Positions 1 through 9,018 of a DNA stretch of 64,000 nucleotides are shown one piece after another. The notes under the pieces were generated by a model. That model was not told the origin of the DNA. It saw only the letters and a list, made by a program, of their open reading frames with translations, and ran no database searches. The stretch comes from Rudanella lutea DSM 19387. GTDB taxonomy: Bacteria > Bacteroidota > Bacteroidia > Cytophagales > Spirosomataceae. How positions within the stretch are numbered: position 1 is the stretch's first letter; each line of letters starts with the position of its first letter. A program made the position numbers and the translations under genes. Location of the stretch: assembly GCF_000383955.1 (NCBI RefSeq), contig NZ_KB913013.1, positions 4,793,694-4,857,693 on the forward strand. Direction: 5' to 3'.

Positions 1-2
1 AG

Positions 3-257
3 TACCTGACGAGTTTACAAAAAAACCTGGAGTTGTACGCACACTATCATTTGGGGATTGAGCCGGAGTATCGGCCTTTCCGCCCGCACATGACTGTGGC
101 ATTCAAAGACCTGAAACGGCCTGCCTTCCCCGAAGCGTGGGCCTATTTTGCTGAGCAACCGTACGACCGGTCGTTTACGGCCGACGCTATATGTATGCTC
201 AAACACAACGGCTCAACCTGGGACGTTGTGGAGCAATGGTCGCTCAGTAACAACTAG
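3..257 (+). CDS. 2'-5' RNA ligase family protein, C-terminal part (5' end outside window)
   Basis: The reading frame is open from the first bases of the window to the TAG at 255-257, so the start lies upstream and only about 84 C-terminal residues are visible. The segment HMTVAF matches the second H-x-T/S-x-hydrophobic signature of the 2H phosphoesterase / 2'-5' RNA ligase superfamily, whose two such motifs carry the catalytic histidines. The first motif must lie outside the window. Members act on 2',3'-cyclic phosphates or 2'-5' linkages in RNA; the substrate here cannot be inferred. A strong hairpin follows about 45 bases after the stop. Family assignment rests on one motif and is moderately secure. 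Confidence 0.7.
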   Translation, partial: YLTSLQKNLELYAHYHLGIEPEYRPFRPHMTVAFKDLKRPAFPEAWAYFAEQPYDRSFTADAICMLKHNGSTWDVVEQWSLSNN

Positions 258-302
258 CGAGGTTGCGTTGCTCTGGGCAGCAGTAGGTCATGCCCATCCA
301 TG

Positions 303-349
303 AAAAGCCGTCAGTCTGGGGATCAACTTCCCGGACCGACGGCTTTTTT
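303..349. terminator. Bidirectional intrinsic terminator
   Basis: AAAAGCCGTC at 303-312 pairs with GACGGCTTTT at 338-347, and inner bases extend the stem to nearly 20 bp around a short loop near 322-326. There is a T6 run on the plus strand and T4 on the minus strand. It sits between two convergent genes (RNA ligase on plus, DUF2490 on minus) and can serve both. Confidence 0.85.
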
Positions 350-370
350 GCAGATAGTCTTGAGCGTTAT

Positions 371-1120
371 TTACTCGGCCGGGGCGCGTAAATCAAGGGT
401 ATGAAAGAGAAACAGACGCGCTACGTGATTATTCACAAAGCTATTGCCAGCGGCTGTTTGCTGATACAAATTCATGTAGCCGCCCTGCAAAATCAGGTTC
501 TTGCGAATGGGGTACGATAACCCTACAAAAAAGCGGTTCTGGTCGAAATAGTTGTAGGTGATCTGTTTGCCTGCATTGACAAAAAGTTCGTTCTGAACCA
601 CCGCGTTCACCACGCCCGGCCGAATGGTTTTACCGGCCAGGGGCATTTGCAGGAGCAGATTGTAGCGCATTCGCCAGTTGAATCCATACCCATCGGCCAA
701 CTGATCGCCCTGCACCCGGTGGTTGAATCGCTGCTCGGCCCGTACCCACTGGGTCAGAAAGAATTTGCCAGCATGGCCCGACCACCAGATTTGCTGCCAC
801 GGACGATGTTCGGGGCGAATAACCCCACTTGGCGACAGGTACGAGCTGATGAAAGCATAACCCGCAGTCAGTCGGATATTGTCGGCTGCGTAATACGTGA
901 GGCCCGCCCGGAGCAGCTGCTGATTCCAGCGTTGCAGAAAGTCGGTCCGGCGGAGGTGTACCTCGGCCCAAAGGCCTGTTTTGTTGGTGAGTCGGGTCTG
1001 ATTCAGGTAGCCGACCCAGGCCTGTTCTTCGTCTGTAACCCGTTTCTGAACCTGCGCCTGAGCCAGAAACGAGGTGAGAAAAAACAACGTAATCAGGAAT
1101 AACTGCCGCATATGGGACAT
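371..1120 (-). CDS. DUF2490 domain-containing protein (outer-membrane-associated, unknown function)
   Basis: A 249-residue protein beginning MSHMRQLFLITLFFL with a signal peptide ending near the AQAQ segment, so it is exported. The rest is rich in aromatic residues and alternating polar/hydrophobic stretches (for example DNIRLTAGYAFISSY and NLILQGGYMNLYQQ), as in small outer-membrane beta barrels, and ends in a strand-like segment. This fits the DUF2490 family, common and uncharacterised in Bacteroidota. An in-frame ATG 12 codons upstream exists, but the chosen start puts the hydrophobic stretch directly at the N-terminus; a third ATG is three codons further in. The gene is monocistronic, with its 3' end facing the shared hairpin at 303-349. 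Confidence 0.75.
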   Translation of the reverse strand: MSHMRQLFLITLFFLTSFLAQAQVQKRVTDEEQAWVGYLNQTRLTNKTGLWAEVHLRRTDFLQRWNQQLLRAGLTYYAADNIRLTAGYAFISSYLSPSGVIRPEHRPWQQIWWSGHAGKFFLTQWVRAEQRFNHRVQGDQLADGYGFNWRMRYNLLLQMPLAGKTIRPGVVNAVVQNELFVNAGKQITYNYFDQNRFFVGLSYPIRKNLILQGGYMNLYQQTAAGNSFVNNHVARLFLFHTLDLRAPAE

Positions 1121-1324
1121 GAAGTAGGGTGAACGGATAGCCAGGGCCCCAATCAAGACGATCGATTGGGGGAATCCCGCTTATTTTTGGTGAATAAGGG
1201 CGCAATATAAAACGGTATTTTAAGCTATAAAATCAATAGATTATAGCTATTAAAGTCTATCTAAAACCGGGATTATTAGGAGAATCGCCCAAAGCTGTCT
1301 AAAAGAGGGGCCGAAAGAGTAGGT

Positions 1325-2407
1325 TTACACCGGATTAATATCGCGCAGCCAGGGCGTAGCTCGCAGAAATTGCCAGCCAGTGAGGCAAAGGGCCATGAAC
1401 AACCAACCCAAAGCCGGTATGCCAAACATAATGAGGAATAACCCGGCCAGAAACCCGCTGAACAATTGTTGCTGCCAGCGGTCAGGATTCCAGCGGGGGC
1501 GGTAGGCAAATGTGTGGAAAAACAGGAGCCAGCCGAGGCCAGTGATCCACAGCATACCCATGTAAGCCGGGCTCACTGTTATGGGCGCATAGTACAGCAG
1601 TACCGGGAGTTCGGGGAGCCAAATGAGGGCGTACGTCAGCGCGTACCGACCCAGTCGGCCCCAGGGCGAGATAGGCAGGTTGGGTAACCATCGGAGCCAC
1701 GTTTGCTCAAACTCGAAAAACGCACGGCAGAGGGGCGCATGGGCCACCAGGCTCATCATCAGGCCAATCAACAAGAGTCGTTGGTCGTAGTCGTCGGTGA
1801 GGTACAGGCGGCATACCCCCATCAGGAGGCCTACTGAGGCCGCTTTAGAGAGTAGAGTAGCCACCGGCCGATGACGCCCTAAAAACGAGGGGTAAAACAG
1901 AACATATGGGATTGACCAACGCCAACGCGGCAACCGGAGTGCCCGTTCGGGGTAGGGGGTTCGGATTCGTTCGTTGAGCCCCCAGGCACTCGCGCCCACC
2001 AACAGCAGCACCACAACGACCAGCGCGGCATTGGCGGCCCAGGTCTGATGCACAAACCCGCGCTGAAGCATCCAACCCGCGTAAGCTTCTACAGGAAACA
2101 GTAAAGCAACCGATACCAGCACCCAGCTTGCCCAACGCACCGGAGGGGACAGTAGCCGGGCCGATAGCAAAAACCGTTGGGGGGGCTCACTCAGGAGTTG
2201 CCGGGCAAATACCGTGGCCCGGAGGGTGTACAGAGCCCAAAGCCCTGCCGTCAGGGCGAGTAAAAACGGCGACATTAGAATGGCGGCCATAAGCGCGTGG
2301 TGATCCTGCGCCCGCATGAAACCAAAGGCCAGATAAACAACTACACCGAGAAAACCGGCATTGCGGGTGTAGTAAGGCGCAACCAGGGTACGGAGTAAAA
2401 GAGTCAT
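1325..2407 (-). CDS. Polytopic membrane protein, possible ABC-transporter permease
   Basis: A 360-residue integral membrane protein with around nine or ten hydrophobic segments and no catalytic motif I recognise. The ATG at 2407 (MTLLLRTLVAPYY) is preferred over an upstream in-frame ATG because it places the first membrane segment close to the N-terminus. Similar-sized proteins in Bacteroidota are often permease partners of small ABC ATPases, and such an ATPase lies at 4757-5389 on the same strand, separated by two plus-strand genes. The pairing is inference. The gene diverges from the rhomboid gene, leaving only about 58 bases between the start codons. Confidence 0.55.
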   Translation of the reverse strand: MTLLLRTLVAPYYTRNAGFLGVVVYLAFGFMRAQDHHALMAAILMSPFLLALTAGLWALYTLRATVFARQLLSEPPQRFLLSARLLSPPVRWASWVLVSVALLFPVEAYAGWMLQRGFVHQTWAANAALVVVVLLLVGASAWGLNERIRTPYPERALRLPRWRWSIPYVLFYPSFLGRHRPVATLLSKAASVGLLMGVCRLYLTDDYDQRLLLIGLMMSLVAHAPLCRAFFEFEQTWLRWLPNLPISPWGRLGRYALTYALIWLPELPVLLYYAPITVSPAYMGMLWITGLGWLLFFHTFAYRPRWNPDRWQQQLFSGFLAGLFLIMFGIPALGWLFMALCLTGWQFLRATPWLRDINPV

Positions 2408-2465
2408 GGGAGCGGGGATGGCGCGCCTAAAAATAGTATCATTGTCGGCTGAAAGCCACAGAAAA

Positions 2466-3599
2466 ATGACAAACGACAACCTAACCGACCCTTACGACAA
2501 CCGCACGCCCGATAATCAGGACCATGCACAGGCAACATCAGGCAGTAGCCCCCTGGACCTGTTCAAACCCGCGCCCGATTATCGGGTAACCCCCATTCTA
2601 CTGTGGATCAACATCGGCCTGTTTGCGTTGATGGCGCTGACGGGTGTGGATGTGATGCAACCCTCAAGCGAGGGCCTGATTCGCTGGGGAGCCAATTTTA
2701 CCCCCCTCACCCTCGATGGTCAACCGTGGCGGTTGCTCACCTGCTGCTTTATTCACATCGGTATTCTGCACCTGGTGTTCAATATGTACGCGCTGATGCA
2801 GATTGGCCCGATTCTGGAGCCCTTGCTGGGGAGTGTGCAGTTTGGCGTGACGTATGTGGTCACGGGTCTGATGGGTAGCGTAGCCAGCCTCTGGTGGCAC
2901 GACATTATTGTCAGCGCGGGGGCATCCGGGGCAATTTTTGGATTGTACGGCGTATTTCTGGCCTTACTCACCACCAATTGGCTACCGGCCGAAGTACGCA
3001 ACGGAATGCTCAAAAGCATTGCCCTGTTTGTGGGGTTCAACCTGATGCTGGGCATGAGTGCCGGTATCGATAATGCGGCTCATATTGGTGGTCTGCTCTC
3101 GGGTTTGCTCACGGGCTACACCTACTACCTGTTCATGTTACGGGCGGGCCGCTCGGCCAACCAACCGCTCGTGCCGTTGCTGTTTCCGGCCGCTCTGGTG
3201 CTGGCCATGGCCGTGCTGGTGTACGCCTATACCGACAACCCGATGGCCAAATACGAGAAAATTATGGAGCGGTTCGGGGAGCTGGAACGGCAGGCAATGG
3301 ACTCGTTTAAACTGCCGCCCAACACGCCCGCCAAAGGCGTAGCCGATGCCTTGAGCGAGCGGGGTATTCCGGCCTGGCAAGAAGCCATTCGGACCCTGCA
3401 GCAAGCCGATTCTCTGGAGCTTTCGGAGTCCCTCGACCGGCGCACAGCCTTGCTCAAAAGGTATAGTCAGTTACGCCTGAACAACTTCCAGCTCCTGCAA
3501 AAATCACTGCGCGACACTACCCATGCGTACGATACCCAGATCGAAGCCACCGAGCGGCAGATCAACGAGGTGATGAAGCAACTCAAGGCCAGCCGCTAA
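2466..3599 (+). CDS. Rhomboid family intramembrane serine protease
   Basis: A 377-residue membrane protein. The rhomboid core is visible: HIGILHLVFN near residues 97-106 (the H and N of the oxyanion region), GASG at 152-155 with Ser154 as nucleophile, and His206 in AAHIGGL as the second catalytic residue. Rhomboids cleave substrates within the membrane. A roughly 140-residue soluble C-terminal extension, predicted mostly helical and charged (from about residue 250), follows the core; this is longer than minimal bacterial rhomboids. The ATG at 2466 is chosen because the upstream in-frame ATG would overlap the divergent gene start and adds a non-conserved-looking stretch. Substrate unknown. Confidence 0.88.
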   Translation: MTNDNLTDPYDNRTPDNQDHAQATSGSSPLDLFKPAPDYRVTPILLWINIGLFALMALTGVDVMQPSSEGLIRWGANFTPLTLDGQPWRLLTCCFIHIGILHLVFNMYALMQIGPILEPLLGSVQFGVTYVVTGLMGSVASLWWHDIIVSAGASGAIFGLYGVFLALLTTNWLPAEVRNGMLKSIALFVGFNLMLGMSAGIDNAAHIGGLLSGLLTGYTYYLFMLRAGRSANQPLVPLLFPAALVLAMAVLVYAYTDNPMAKYEKIMERFGELERQAMDSFKLPPNTPAKGVADALSERGIPAWQEAIRTLQQADSLELSESLDRRTALLKRYSQLRLNNFQLLQKSLRDTTHAYDTQIEATERQINEVMKQLKASR

Positions 3600-3722
3600 C
3601 CAGCCGGAAGAACCGGATTGATGAGGCAGTATAAAACCGGGCCGTGATGTTTTTCTGCTAACAGGCCGGCAAATAGGAACGCTGGCCGGTAAAAACTGAC
3701 TCAAACCTTTATCACTGGTCCA

Positions 3723-4760
3723 ATGGAACATGCTCAATCTCGCCGTCGCTTTCTGGGAACGACGGCCGCTCTCGTGTCGGGAGCCATCGTAGGAAGCCAA
3801 AAACTGTTTGGGGCACCCGCCCTGATTCGGAGCCTCAGGGAGTCGAGCTCGCTCATCAACGGCGTGCAGATCGGCGTTATTACGTACTCGTACCGCGATA
3901 TGCCCGATCAGAGTGCCGAGGCTACCCTCAAATATGTGCTCGACAGCGGAATCAGTGCGATTGAGCTGATGGGTGGCCCGGCCGAGTCGTTTGCGGGTGC
4001 GCCCAAAAACACGGTCGATATGCGGTCGGTGTTTCCGTTGATGCGCAAGCGTCGCGAGAATCAGACCCTCACGGACGATGAGCAAAAAACACTGACCGAA
4101 GCCGAAGCGCAAATGAAAGCCTACCGGGCCGAAGTGGCCAAATGGCGGCTGTCGGTGCCGATGAGCAAGTTTGAGCAGGTTCGGAAGATGTACAACGCGG
4201 CCGGGGTAAGCATTTATGGCTTCAAGCCCGATGCGTTTGGCATGCAAAACTCCGATGCCGAAATCGACTACGGTATGCGCGCAGCCAAGGCGCTGGGGGC
4301 CAATCAGGTGACGCTCGAACACCCGGCCAACGACGCTCACACGCTCAAGCTGGGTCAAATGGCGGCCAAACACGGGATTCGGGTGGGTTACCACGGCCAC
4401 GAACAGCAAACACCTACATTCTGGGATACGGCCCTGGCACAGTCGCCGGGCAACGCCATGAACTTCGATCTAGGGCACTACATCGCGGCTGGTCAGCCCG
4501 ACCCGCTGGGCCTGATTCAGCGTCGGCACGACCGCATTTCGAGCATGCACATCAAAGACCGGCAAGGACCTGCCAATGGCAAGAAAAACCTCCCCTGGGG
4601 GCAGGGCGATACGCCCCTGACGCAGGTGCTGGGCCTCATGCGCGAGCAGAAATACACGTTTCCGGCTACGGTTGAGCTGGAATACCAGATTCCGGCGGGT
4701 TCCAACGCCGTGGCGGAGGTGAAAAAATGTATGGAGTTTTGCCGGAAAATTCTGAGCTAA
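3723..4760 (+). CDS. Sugar phosphate isomerase/epimerase-like TIM-barrel protein, Tat-exported
   Basis: A 345-residue protein with an N-terminal twin-arginine signal (SRRRFLG followed by a hydrophobic stretch and an Ala-rich cleavage region), so it should be folded before export. The body resembles the AP-endonuclease family 2 / xylose-isomerase-like TIM barrel: GVITYSYRD opens the barrel, EHPAND, GYHGHEQ and FDLGHYI carry likely metal-binding residues, and SSMHIKDR and ELEYQ lie on later strands. Such proteins in Bacteroidota are commonly linked to sugar or polyol oxidation, but the substrate is unknown. A second Tat-TIM protein lies at 10637-11563. The stop overlaps the convergent ABC ATPase gene by 4 bases. 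Confidence 0.82.
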   Translation: MEHAQSRRRFLGTTAALVSGAIVGSQKLFGAPALIRSLRESSSLINGVQIGVITYSYRDMPDQSAEATLKYVLDSGISAIELMGGPAESFAGAPKNTVDMRSVFPLMRKRRENQTLTDDEQKTLTEAEAQMKAYRAEVAKWRLSVPMSKFEQVRKMYNAAGVSIYGFKPDAFGMQNSDAEIDYGMRAAKALGANQVTLEHPANDAHTLKLGQMAAKHGIRVGYHGHEQQTPTFWDTALAQSPGNAMNFDLGHYIAAGQPDPLGLIQRRHDRISSMHIKDRQGPANGKKNLPWGQGDTPLTQVLGLMREQKYTFPATVELEYQIPAGSNAVAEVKKCMEFCRKILS

Positions 4761-5389
4761 ACCGATTGCAACTGGCCATTTTCGACCAGAAAAACCCGGT
4801 CGATGGGCAGGGCCGACTGCCCGACGTCCTGGTGTGAGGCTAACCCAAACGAAACGCCTGCGGCCTGCCGTTCGCGGATGAGGCCAAACAGGGTTTGGGC
4901 GGCCCGGTCATCGATGGTAGTTAGGGGTTCGTCGAGCAGAATCAGCGCGGGCTGACCCAGAAACGCCATCAGCAGGGCCACTTTTTTCTGCATACCGCTC
5001 GAATACGTACCAGTGGGCGTTTTCCAGTATGCATCAACGCCGAGTTGTTCGGCCAAACAGGCGACCTGTGTACGGGTCGCCTGTTTGGCTTTTGCCACAA
5101 ACTGAATGATGTCGTAGGCCGACAGAAAATCGGGGAACAGGGGTTCGGCTTCGGCGTAGTTGACCCGCAAGCGGTAAGGAACCGGGTGCCGGTTGATCTC
5201 GTACTGTTCGTTCAGCCAAATCTCACCGGTAAACGGTAGCATACCGGCTATTGTCCGCAAAAACGTGCTTTTCCCCGACCCGTTGATCCCCCGAAACCAG
5301 TACGTACCCGCCGGTAACTGGAGCGATGGCACCGTCAGAATAGGCGTTTGGTGGTAGACTTTCCGAAAATTTGTAATCGTCAGCAGCAT
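4757..5389 (-). CDS. ABC transporter ATP-binding protein
   Basis: A 210-residue single-domain ABC ATPase. Walker A is GINGSGKST at residues 34-42, the signature SSGMQ at 130-134, Walker B LILLDEP at 149-155 and the H-loop histidine at 186. The ATG at 5389 (MLLTITNF) is chosen; the longer reading frame would run into the next gene. It energises a transporter whose permease is not adjacent; the best candidate in view is the membrane protein at 1325-2407. The gene follows the metallo-hydrolase with an 11-base gap, so the two may be co-transcribed. Transport direction and substrate are unknown. Confidence 0.85.
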   Translation of the reverse strand: MLLTITNFRKVYHQTPILTVPSLQLPAGTYWFRGINGSGKSTFLRTIAGMLPFTGEIWLNEQYEINRHPVPYRLRVNYAEAEPLFPDFLSAYDIIQFVAKAKQATRTQVACLAEQLGVDAYWKTPTGTYSSGMQKKVALLMAFLGQPALILLDEPLTTIDDRAAQTLFGLIRERQAAGVSFGLASHQDVGQSALPIDRVFLVENGQLQSV

Positions 5390-5400
5390 AAGATTCAACG

Positions 5401-6531
5401 TTACTGAGCCTGACCGGTTCCAACGGTGCGCCACCAGGCCGTTTGGGGGAGCGGTTGCCCCAGCACTACGGGCTGCCCAATTTGAGGGGTTGCAAAAGGC
5501 ATCCCGGCGGCCTGTGCGCGTTTGGAGAATCGTTCAACGGGTTCGGTCCAGGCGTGGTAGGCCAGGGCAAATTTACCCCAGTGTACGGGCAGTATCGCTT
5601 TGGCGTTCAGGTCTTGCCCGGCCTGCACCACTTCTTCCGGAAACATATGGATGCTGGGCCACAACGCGTTGTACTGTCCGCATTCGAGAATAGCCAGATC
5701 AAAGGGACCATACTGCGCGCCCAATTGAGCGAAGGTTTTATCGTAGCCCGAATCGCCACCCAGAAAAAGGCGGTAGCCGGGTAGTTGCAGCACATACGAC
5801 GCCCAGAGCGTGCGACCCCGCGCCAGCGACCGACCCGAAAAATGCCGCGCCGGGGTAGCTGTTAGCTGAATGCCATCCTGTACCGTAGTCGTTTCGAACC
5901 AGTCGAGCTCGGTGATTCGGTTGGCGGGTACACCCCAGTGTTCGAGGTGTGCCCCTACGCCCAGCGCAACCACAAACTGCTTCACCTTCGGAATCAGGGC
6001 CTTGATAGTCGTGTAGTCGAAGTGATCGTAGTGGTCGTGCGATAACACCAGTACATCGATGTCGGGCATGTCGGCCGGGCCGTAGGCGTCGCTCCCCGGA
6101 AACGACTTGCCAAAAAACGAAACCGGCGAGGCATTTCCACCAAAAACGGGGTCCATCAACAGCGTGAAACCGTTGTGCCGCAGCAGGTACGAAGAGTGCC
6201 CAAACCAGACGAACGTGGGTTGCGCGTCGGGCAGGGCGTTGAGGTCGGTTCGGACCGAGGGCAGCGGCTGTTTGGGTTCGTTTTCGGGCGAACGGTTCCA
6301 GTAACCACCCAGCAGTTTCAGGACATTTGACTCCTTGCTCTCCACCGAGGTTTCTTCCCGGTTCTGAAACGCATTATCCTGATAATGGGGCGACTGACGA
6401 ATGCGTTCCAGACGGGTGCCCGCCGGGTCGGTACCAAAAACGGGTAGGCGTAGCAGGGCAAAAAGGGCGGCAGTCAGTAAGGCCACCACAACGAGAATAA
6501 CTACCATCATGCGGGTAAATCGGCGGGTCAT
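5401..6531 (-). CDS. Metallo-beta-lactamase fold hydrolase (UlaG / NAPE-PLD-like)
   Basis: A 376-residue protein starting at ATG 6531 with one N-terminal membrane anchor (VVILVVVALLTAALFALL). The metallo-beta-lactamase signature LSHDHYDHFD supplies the dinuclear metal ligands, and further ligands are visible in ATPARHFSGR, LGGDSGYD and LPVHWGKF. The arrangement, including VWFGHSSYLLR near the start of the domain, matches the branch that holds N-acyl-phosphatidylethanolamine-hydrolysing phospholipase D and UlaG-like lactonases. The real substrate cannot be read from sequence; an envelope-facing lipid or lactone is plausible given the anchor. It lies just upstream of the ABC ATPase on the same strand. 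Confidence 0.83.
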   Translation of the reverse strand: MTRRFTRMMVVILVVVALLTAALFALLRLPVFGTDPAGTRLERIRQSPHYQDNAFQNREETSVESKESNVLKLLGGYWNRSPENEPKQPLPSVRTDLNALPDAQPTFVWFGHSSYLLRHNGFTLLMDPVFGGNASPVSFFGKSFPGSDAYGPADMPDIDVLVLSHDHYDHFDYTTIKALIPKVKQFVVALGVGAHLEHWGVPANRITELDWFETTTVQDGIQLTATPARHFSGRSLARGRTLWASYVLQLPGYRLFLGGDSGYDKTFAQLGAQYGPFDLAILECGQYNALWPSIHMFPEEVVQAGQDLNAKAILPVHWGKFALAYHAWTEPVERFSKRAQAAGMPFATPQIGQPVVLGQPLPQTAWWRTVGTGQAQ

Positions 6532-6622
6532 GGGTGGGCAACGGCAGGCACCGCCGAAGGGTTCCGGCGAGGTTGGCGGAAATGATAAACGGTTCGTTGG
6601 CCGGTAGACCGGAGGTTTGGTC

Positions 6623-8704
6623 TTACCACCGCACCGAAGCCCGAACCCCACCCACAAAGTTGCGCCGGGCCGATGCGTTGTAGAACCGGTTGCCAAAGGC
6701 GTTCAAATCGTACCCCAGGCTGTATTGCTGATCGAGCAGGTTGTCGCCGGTAGCAAACAGGTCAAACGTCACCGGCCCGAGCGTGCGCCGAAACCCAACC
6801 GTTGCCGTGGCAATCCGGGTGGGGTCGGCGGTGGCCGTATTGGCGTCGTTGAGCGCAAACGGGTTCAGGAACTGGTACGTCAGGAAGGCATACAACCCAA
6901 AGCGGGTGTTCAGGTCCAGGCCCGACACATTGGTGGTGGGAGCTACGCCCGGTACCCGCTTGCCCGATACGTCGGCGGTACCCTGCCGATAATCGCGGTA
7001 GCGGTAGTTGGTAAGCGTAAGGGCGTTCCAGGCTCGTAGCGATACCGGATTGCCGGGGCTGCTTTGTTTCAGAATCTGATAACTGAGCAGGGCTTCGAGG
7101 CCCCGCTGCTCGGTACGGCCCGCGTTGGTGAAGGTCTCGGCCCCGGCATCGGTCGTGCGCCGAACAATGGTTTCGCGCAGGGCAAACTGGTACGCAGCCA
7201 GATCGAATTGAAGCCGCCCGGCCAGTGCAGAGCCGCGCAGGCCCAGCTCGTAGCTCGTGCCGCGCTCCGGTGCCAGGCGTGGGTTGAACACCAGATCCGA
7301 CGGCCGGATTTCCTGTAACGTGGGGGCCGAATACCCCGTGCTGATGCTGCCAAACGCCGAAATAGCATCGGTCAGTTGCTTGAGCAGGGCCACGCGGGGC
7401 AGCCATACCGGGTCGAATGCCCGACGTTGCTCATTGGCCGGGCTGTTCGAAAAGCGTGTGAATTGGTAGCGCACCTCATTGCGGCTGATTCCCGCCGTGA
7501 GCAAAAAACCAGCCGGCAACGAGCTTTCGATCTGCGCAAAACCGAGCCACTGAAGGGCCTTCAGCTCGTCGTCGGTTTGGAGGGTGTCGATTTGCCCGCG
7601 CCGGTTGCCGTAATTTCGGGAAATGGTGAAATTATGCCCAAGCTCAGCCCCGAACGTAATCACCGTCGGGACGCCCTTTTGGACCGCCTGCCAACGAGTT
7701 ACGGTACGGCCACCCAGCCCCTGATCGGCTCGTCGTTCGTAATTGGTGATAAACGGGTTCCTGAAATCCGTGACGGTGGCATACAGCGCGGTGGTGTTTT
7801 GCCAGCGTTCGCTGAAGCGGTAGGTCTGCGACAAACCGAGGTAGCCTAATTTCTGGTAAATAGCCGCCTGCTGCTCGGCGCTGCCGGGCGTAGCGCGAGT
7901 AGCCGGGCGAGCCTGTCGCGGGTCGAGCCGGTACTGAGCCTCGGTAAGCCCGCCCGGTGTCTGGTAGTTAAGGTCAGAGAAAAGGCCCAGCACCGATACG
8001 GTCCGGCGCTCGCTCACCCGAAACTGACCGGTCAGCTGCACATTGTCGCGCCGGAGCGCCGAATGCGTCCGGTAGCCCGTGGCCCCCAAGTTCTGATAGC
8101 TGAGGTTGAGCGACGCGTTTTCGCGGCCTGAGGCAATCGCTACACCCCCTCCACCAAGCCCATACGAGCCCGCCAATCCATTGACCTCCACGCTCGATAC
8201 ACCGGGCGGGGTGGCCTGCCCCGAAAACAGCACCGCTCCGCCGGTATTGGCCCCGTACAAACTGCCCGCCGGACCTTTGAGCACTTCGGCTCCCCCCAAC
8301 GCCCGCACATCGAGTGCGTTGAGAGGGGTATTGCCACCCGCGTCGGTTAGGGGCAGATCGTTCCAGTACACTTTCACGTTGCGCACCCCAAACGGCGACC
8401 GGATCAGACTCCCCCGGATAGAGAGCCGGTAGCTGCCCGGCGACCGCTCGTCGGCCCGCACGCCGGGCAGGGTGTTCAGGGCGGGCACCAGCGTGGGCGC
8501 ACTAAACCGTTCGGTAAGCTCCCGGCGACTCAGCAGCCCCACGGAGGCCGCTGTCTGGAGCAATGGGCGGTTGCTTTCGTAGGCGCGCACTACCACTTCG
8601 TTGAGCCGGATAGTGTCTTGCGTGAGGGTGTACGATTGGGGGGGCGCGTCCTGCGCGAAAACGCTGCTTGCTGAAGCGACGAGAGCGACGTATAAAATTC
8701 TCAT
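6623..8704 (-). CDS. TonB-dependent receptor
   Basis: A 693-residue outer-membrane receptor with a signal peptide (ending SVFAQ), a TonB-box-like segment RLNEVVVRAYES, a plug domain (NTLPGVRADERSPGSYRLSI to about residue 160, with LKGPAGSLYGANTGGAVLF) and a C-terminal 22-strand-type barrel ending RRNFVGGVRASVRW. There is no carboxypeptidase-like N-terminal domain, so it is not SusC-type; it resembles the FecA/BtuB-like class for siderophores, cobalamin or other small chelates. No biosynthesis or ABC import genes lie next to it. The leader upstream holds a possible attenuator at 8721-8778. Ligand not assignable. Confidence 0.88.
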   Translation of the reverse strand: MRILYVALVASASSVFAQDAPPQSYTLTQDTIRLNEVVVRAYESNRPLLQTAASVGLLSRRELTERFSAPTLVPALNTLPGVRADERSPGSYRLSIRGSLIRSPFGVRNVKVYWNDLPLTDAGGNTPLNALDVRALGGAEVLKGPAGSLYGANTGGAVLFSGQATPPGVSSVEVNGLAGSYGLGGGGVAIASGRENASLNLSYQNLGATGYRTHSALRRDNVQLTGQFRVSERRTVSVLGLFSDLNYQTPGGLTEAQYRLDPRQARPATRATPGSAEQQAAIYQKLGYLGLSQTYRFSERWQNTTALYATVTDFRNPFITNYERRADQGLGGRTVTRWQAVQKGVPTVITFGAELGHNFTISRNYGNRRGQIDTLQTDDELKALQWLGFAQIESSLPAGFLLTAGISRNEVRYQFTRFSNSPANEQRRAFDPVWLPRVALLKQLTDAISAFGSISTGYSAPTLQEIRPSDLVFNPRLAPERGTSYELGLRGSALAGRLQFDLAAYQFALRETIVRRTTDAGAETFTNAGRTEQRGLEALLSYQILKQSSPGNPVSLRAWNALTLTNYRYRDYRQGTADVSGKRVPGVAPTTNVSGLDLNTRFGLYAFLTYQFLNPFALNDANTATADPTRIATATVGFRRTLGPVTFDLFATGDNLLDQQYSLGYDLNAFGNRFYNASARRNFVGGVRASVRW

Positions 8705-9018
8705 TAGGTAAGGTTACTCGAAAAAAGAAGGCCTGCCGACGGCCTGGTCACGAATGATTGGTCAGTCGGGGGCGGCAGATGCTTATTCCACAACGGCCCG
8801 AAACCCGGTTTGGTTACCAGTCATTGAAACAGAAAAAGGTTTTTTGCTAAAAAAAATGGGGACCAACATCTAAACGTCGGCTATGCTCGTACACTTCTCT
8901 TGGGCTGTGAAAGGTGACAAATGGGCCAACTTGCTTGGGGAAACTCATTTGTAAAGACGTTCAAGACCCTATCCCATGAGATGTGTGCAACGGGCTGCCT
9001 GAAGGGTAGCCCGTTTTT
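8705..9018. other. 314-base intergenic region with a plus-strand mini-ORF and terminator
   Basis: No long gene. On the plus strand ATG at 8883 opens a 23-codon frame (starts MLVHFSWAVKG, stop 8952-8954), and a good terminator follows at 8989-9020. Together they suggest a short plus-strand transcript, divergent from the TonB receptor and convergent with the Nramp gene. The minus-strand part near 8721-8778 holds the possible attenuator. No clear promoter for the short transcript was seen. Confidence 0.3.
8721..8778 (-). promoter_or_regulatory. Possible attenuator in the leader of the TonB receptor gene
   Basis: On the minus strand AGGCC/GGCCT (8741-8745 with 8729-8733) forms a small hairpin followed by TCTTTTTT, 17 bases before the start codon. 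One arm of it overlaps a mutually exclusive pairing CTGCCG/CGGCAG (8773-8778 with 8733-8738). The geometry fits a terminator/antiterminator switch. I compared the leader with cobalamin and TPP riboswitch cores and saw no convincing match. The stems are short, so this is tentative. Confidence 0.3.

Noticed and set aside
3504-4409. 301-codon open frame on the minus strand
   Set aside because: Antisense to the Tat-exported TIM-barrel gene and to the rhomboid end; it has no domain and no signal sequence.
8705-8880. Cobalamin riboswitch before the TonB receptor
   Set aside because: A segment reading CTGCCGCCCCCGACTG resembles one box, but the other conserved boxes and the expected pairing order are absent.
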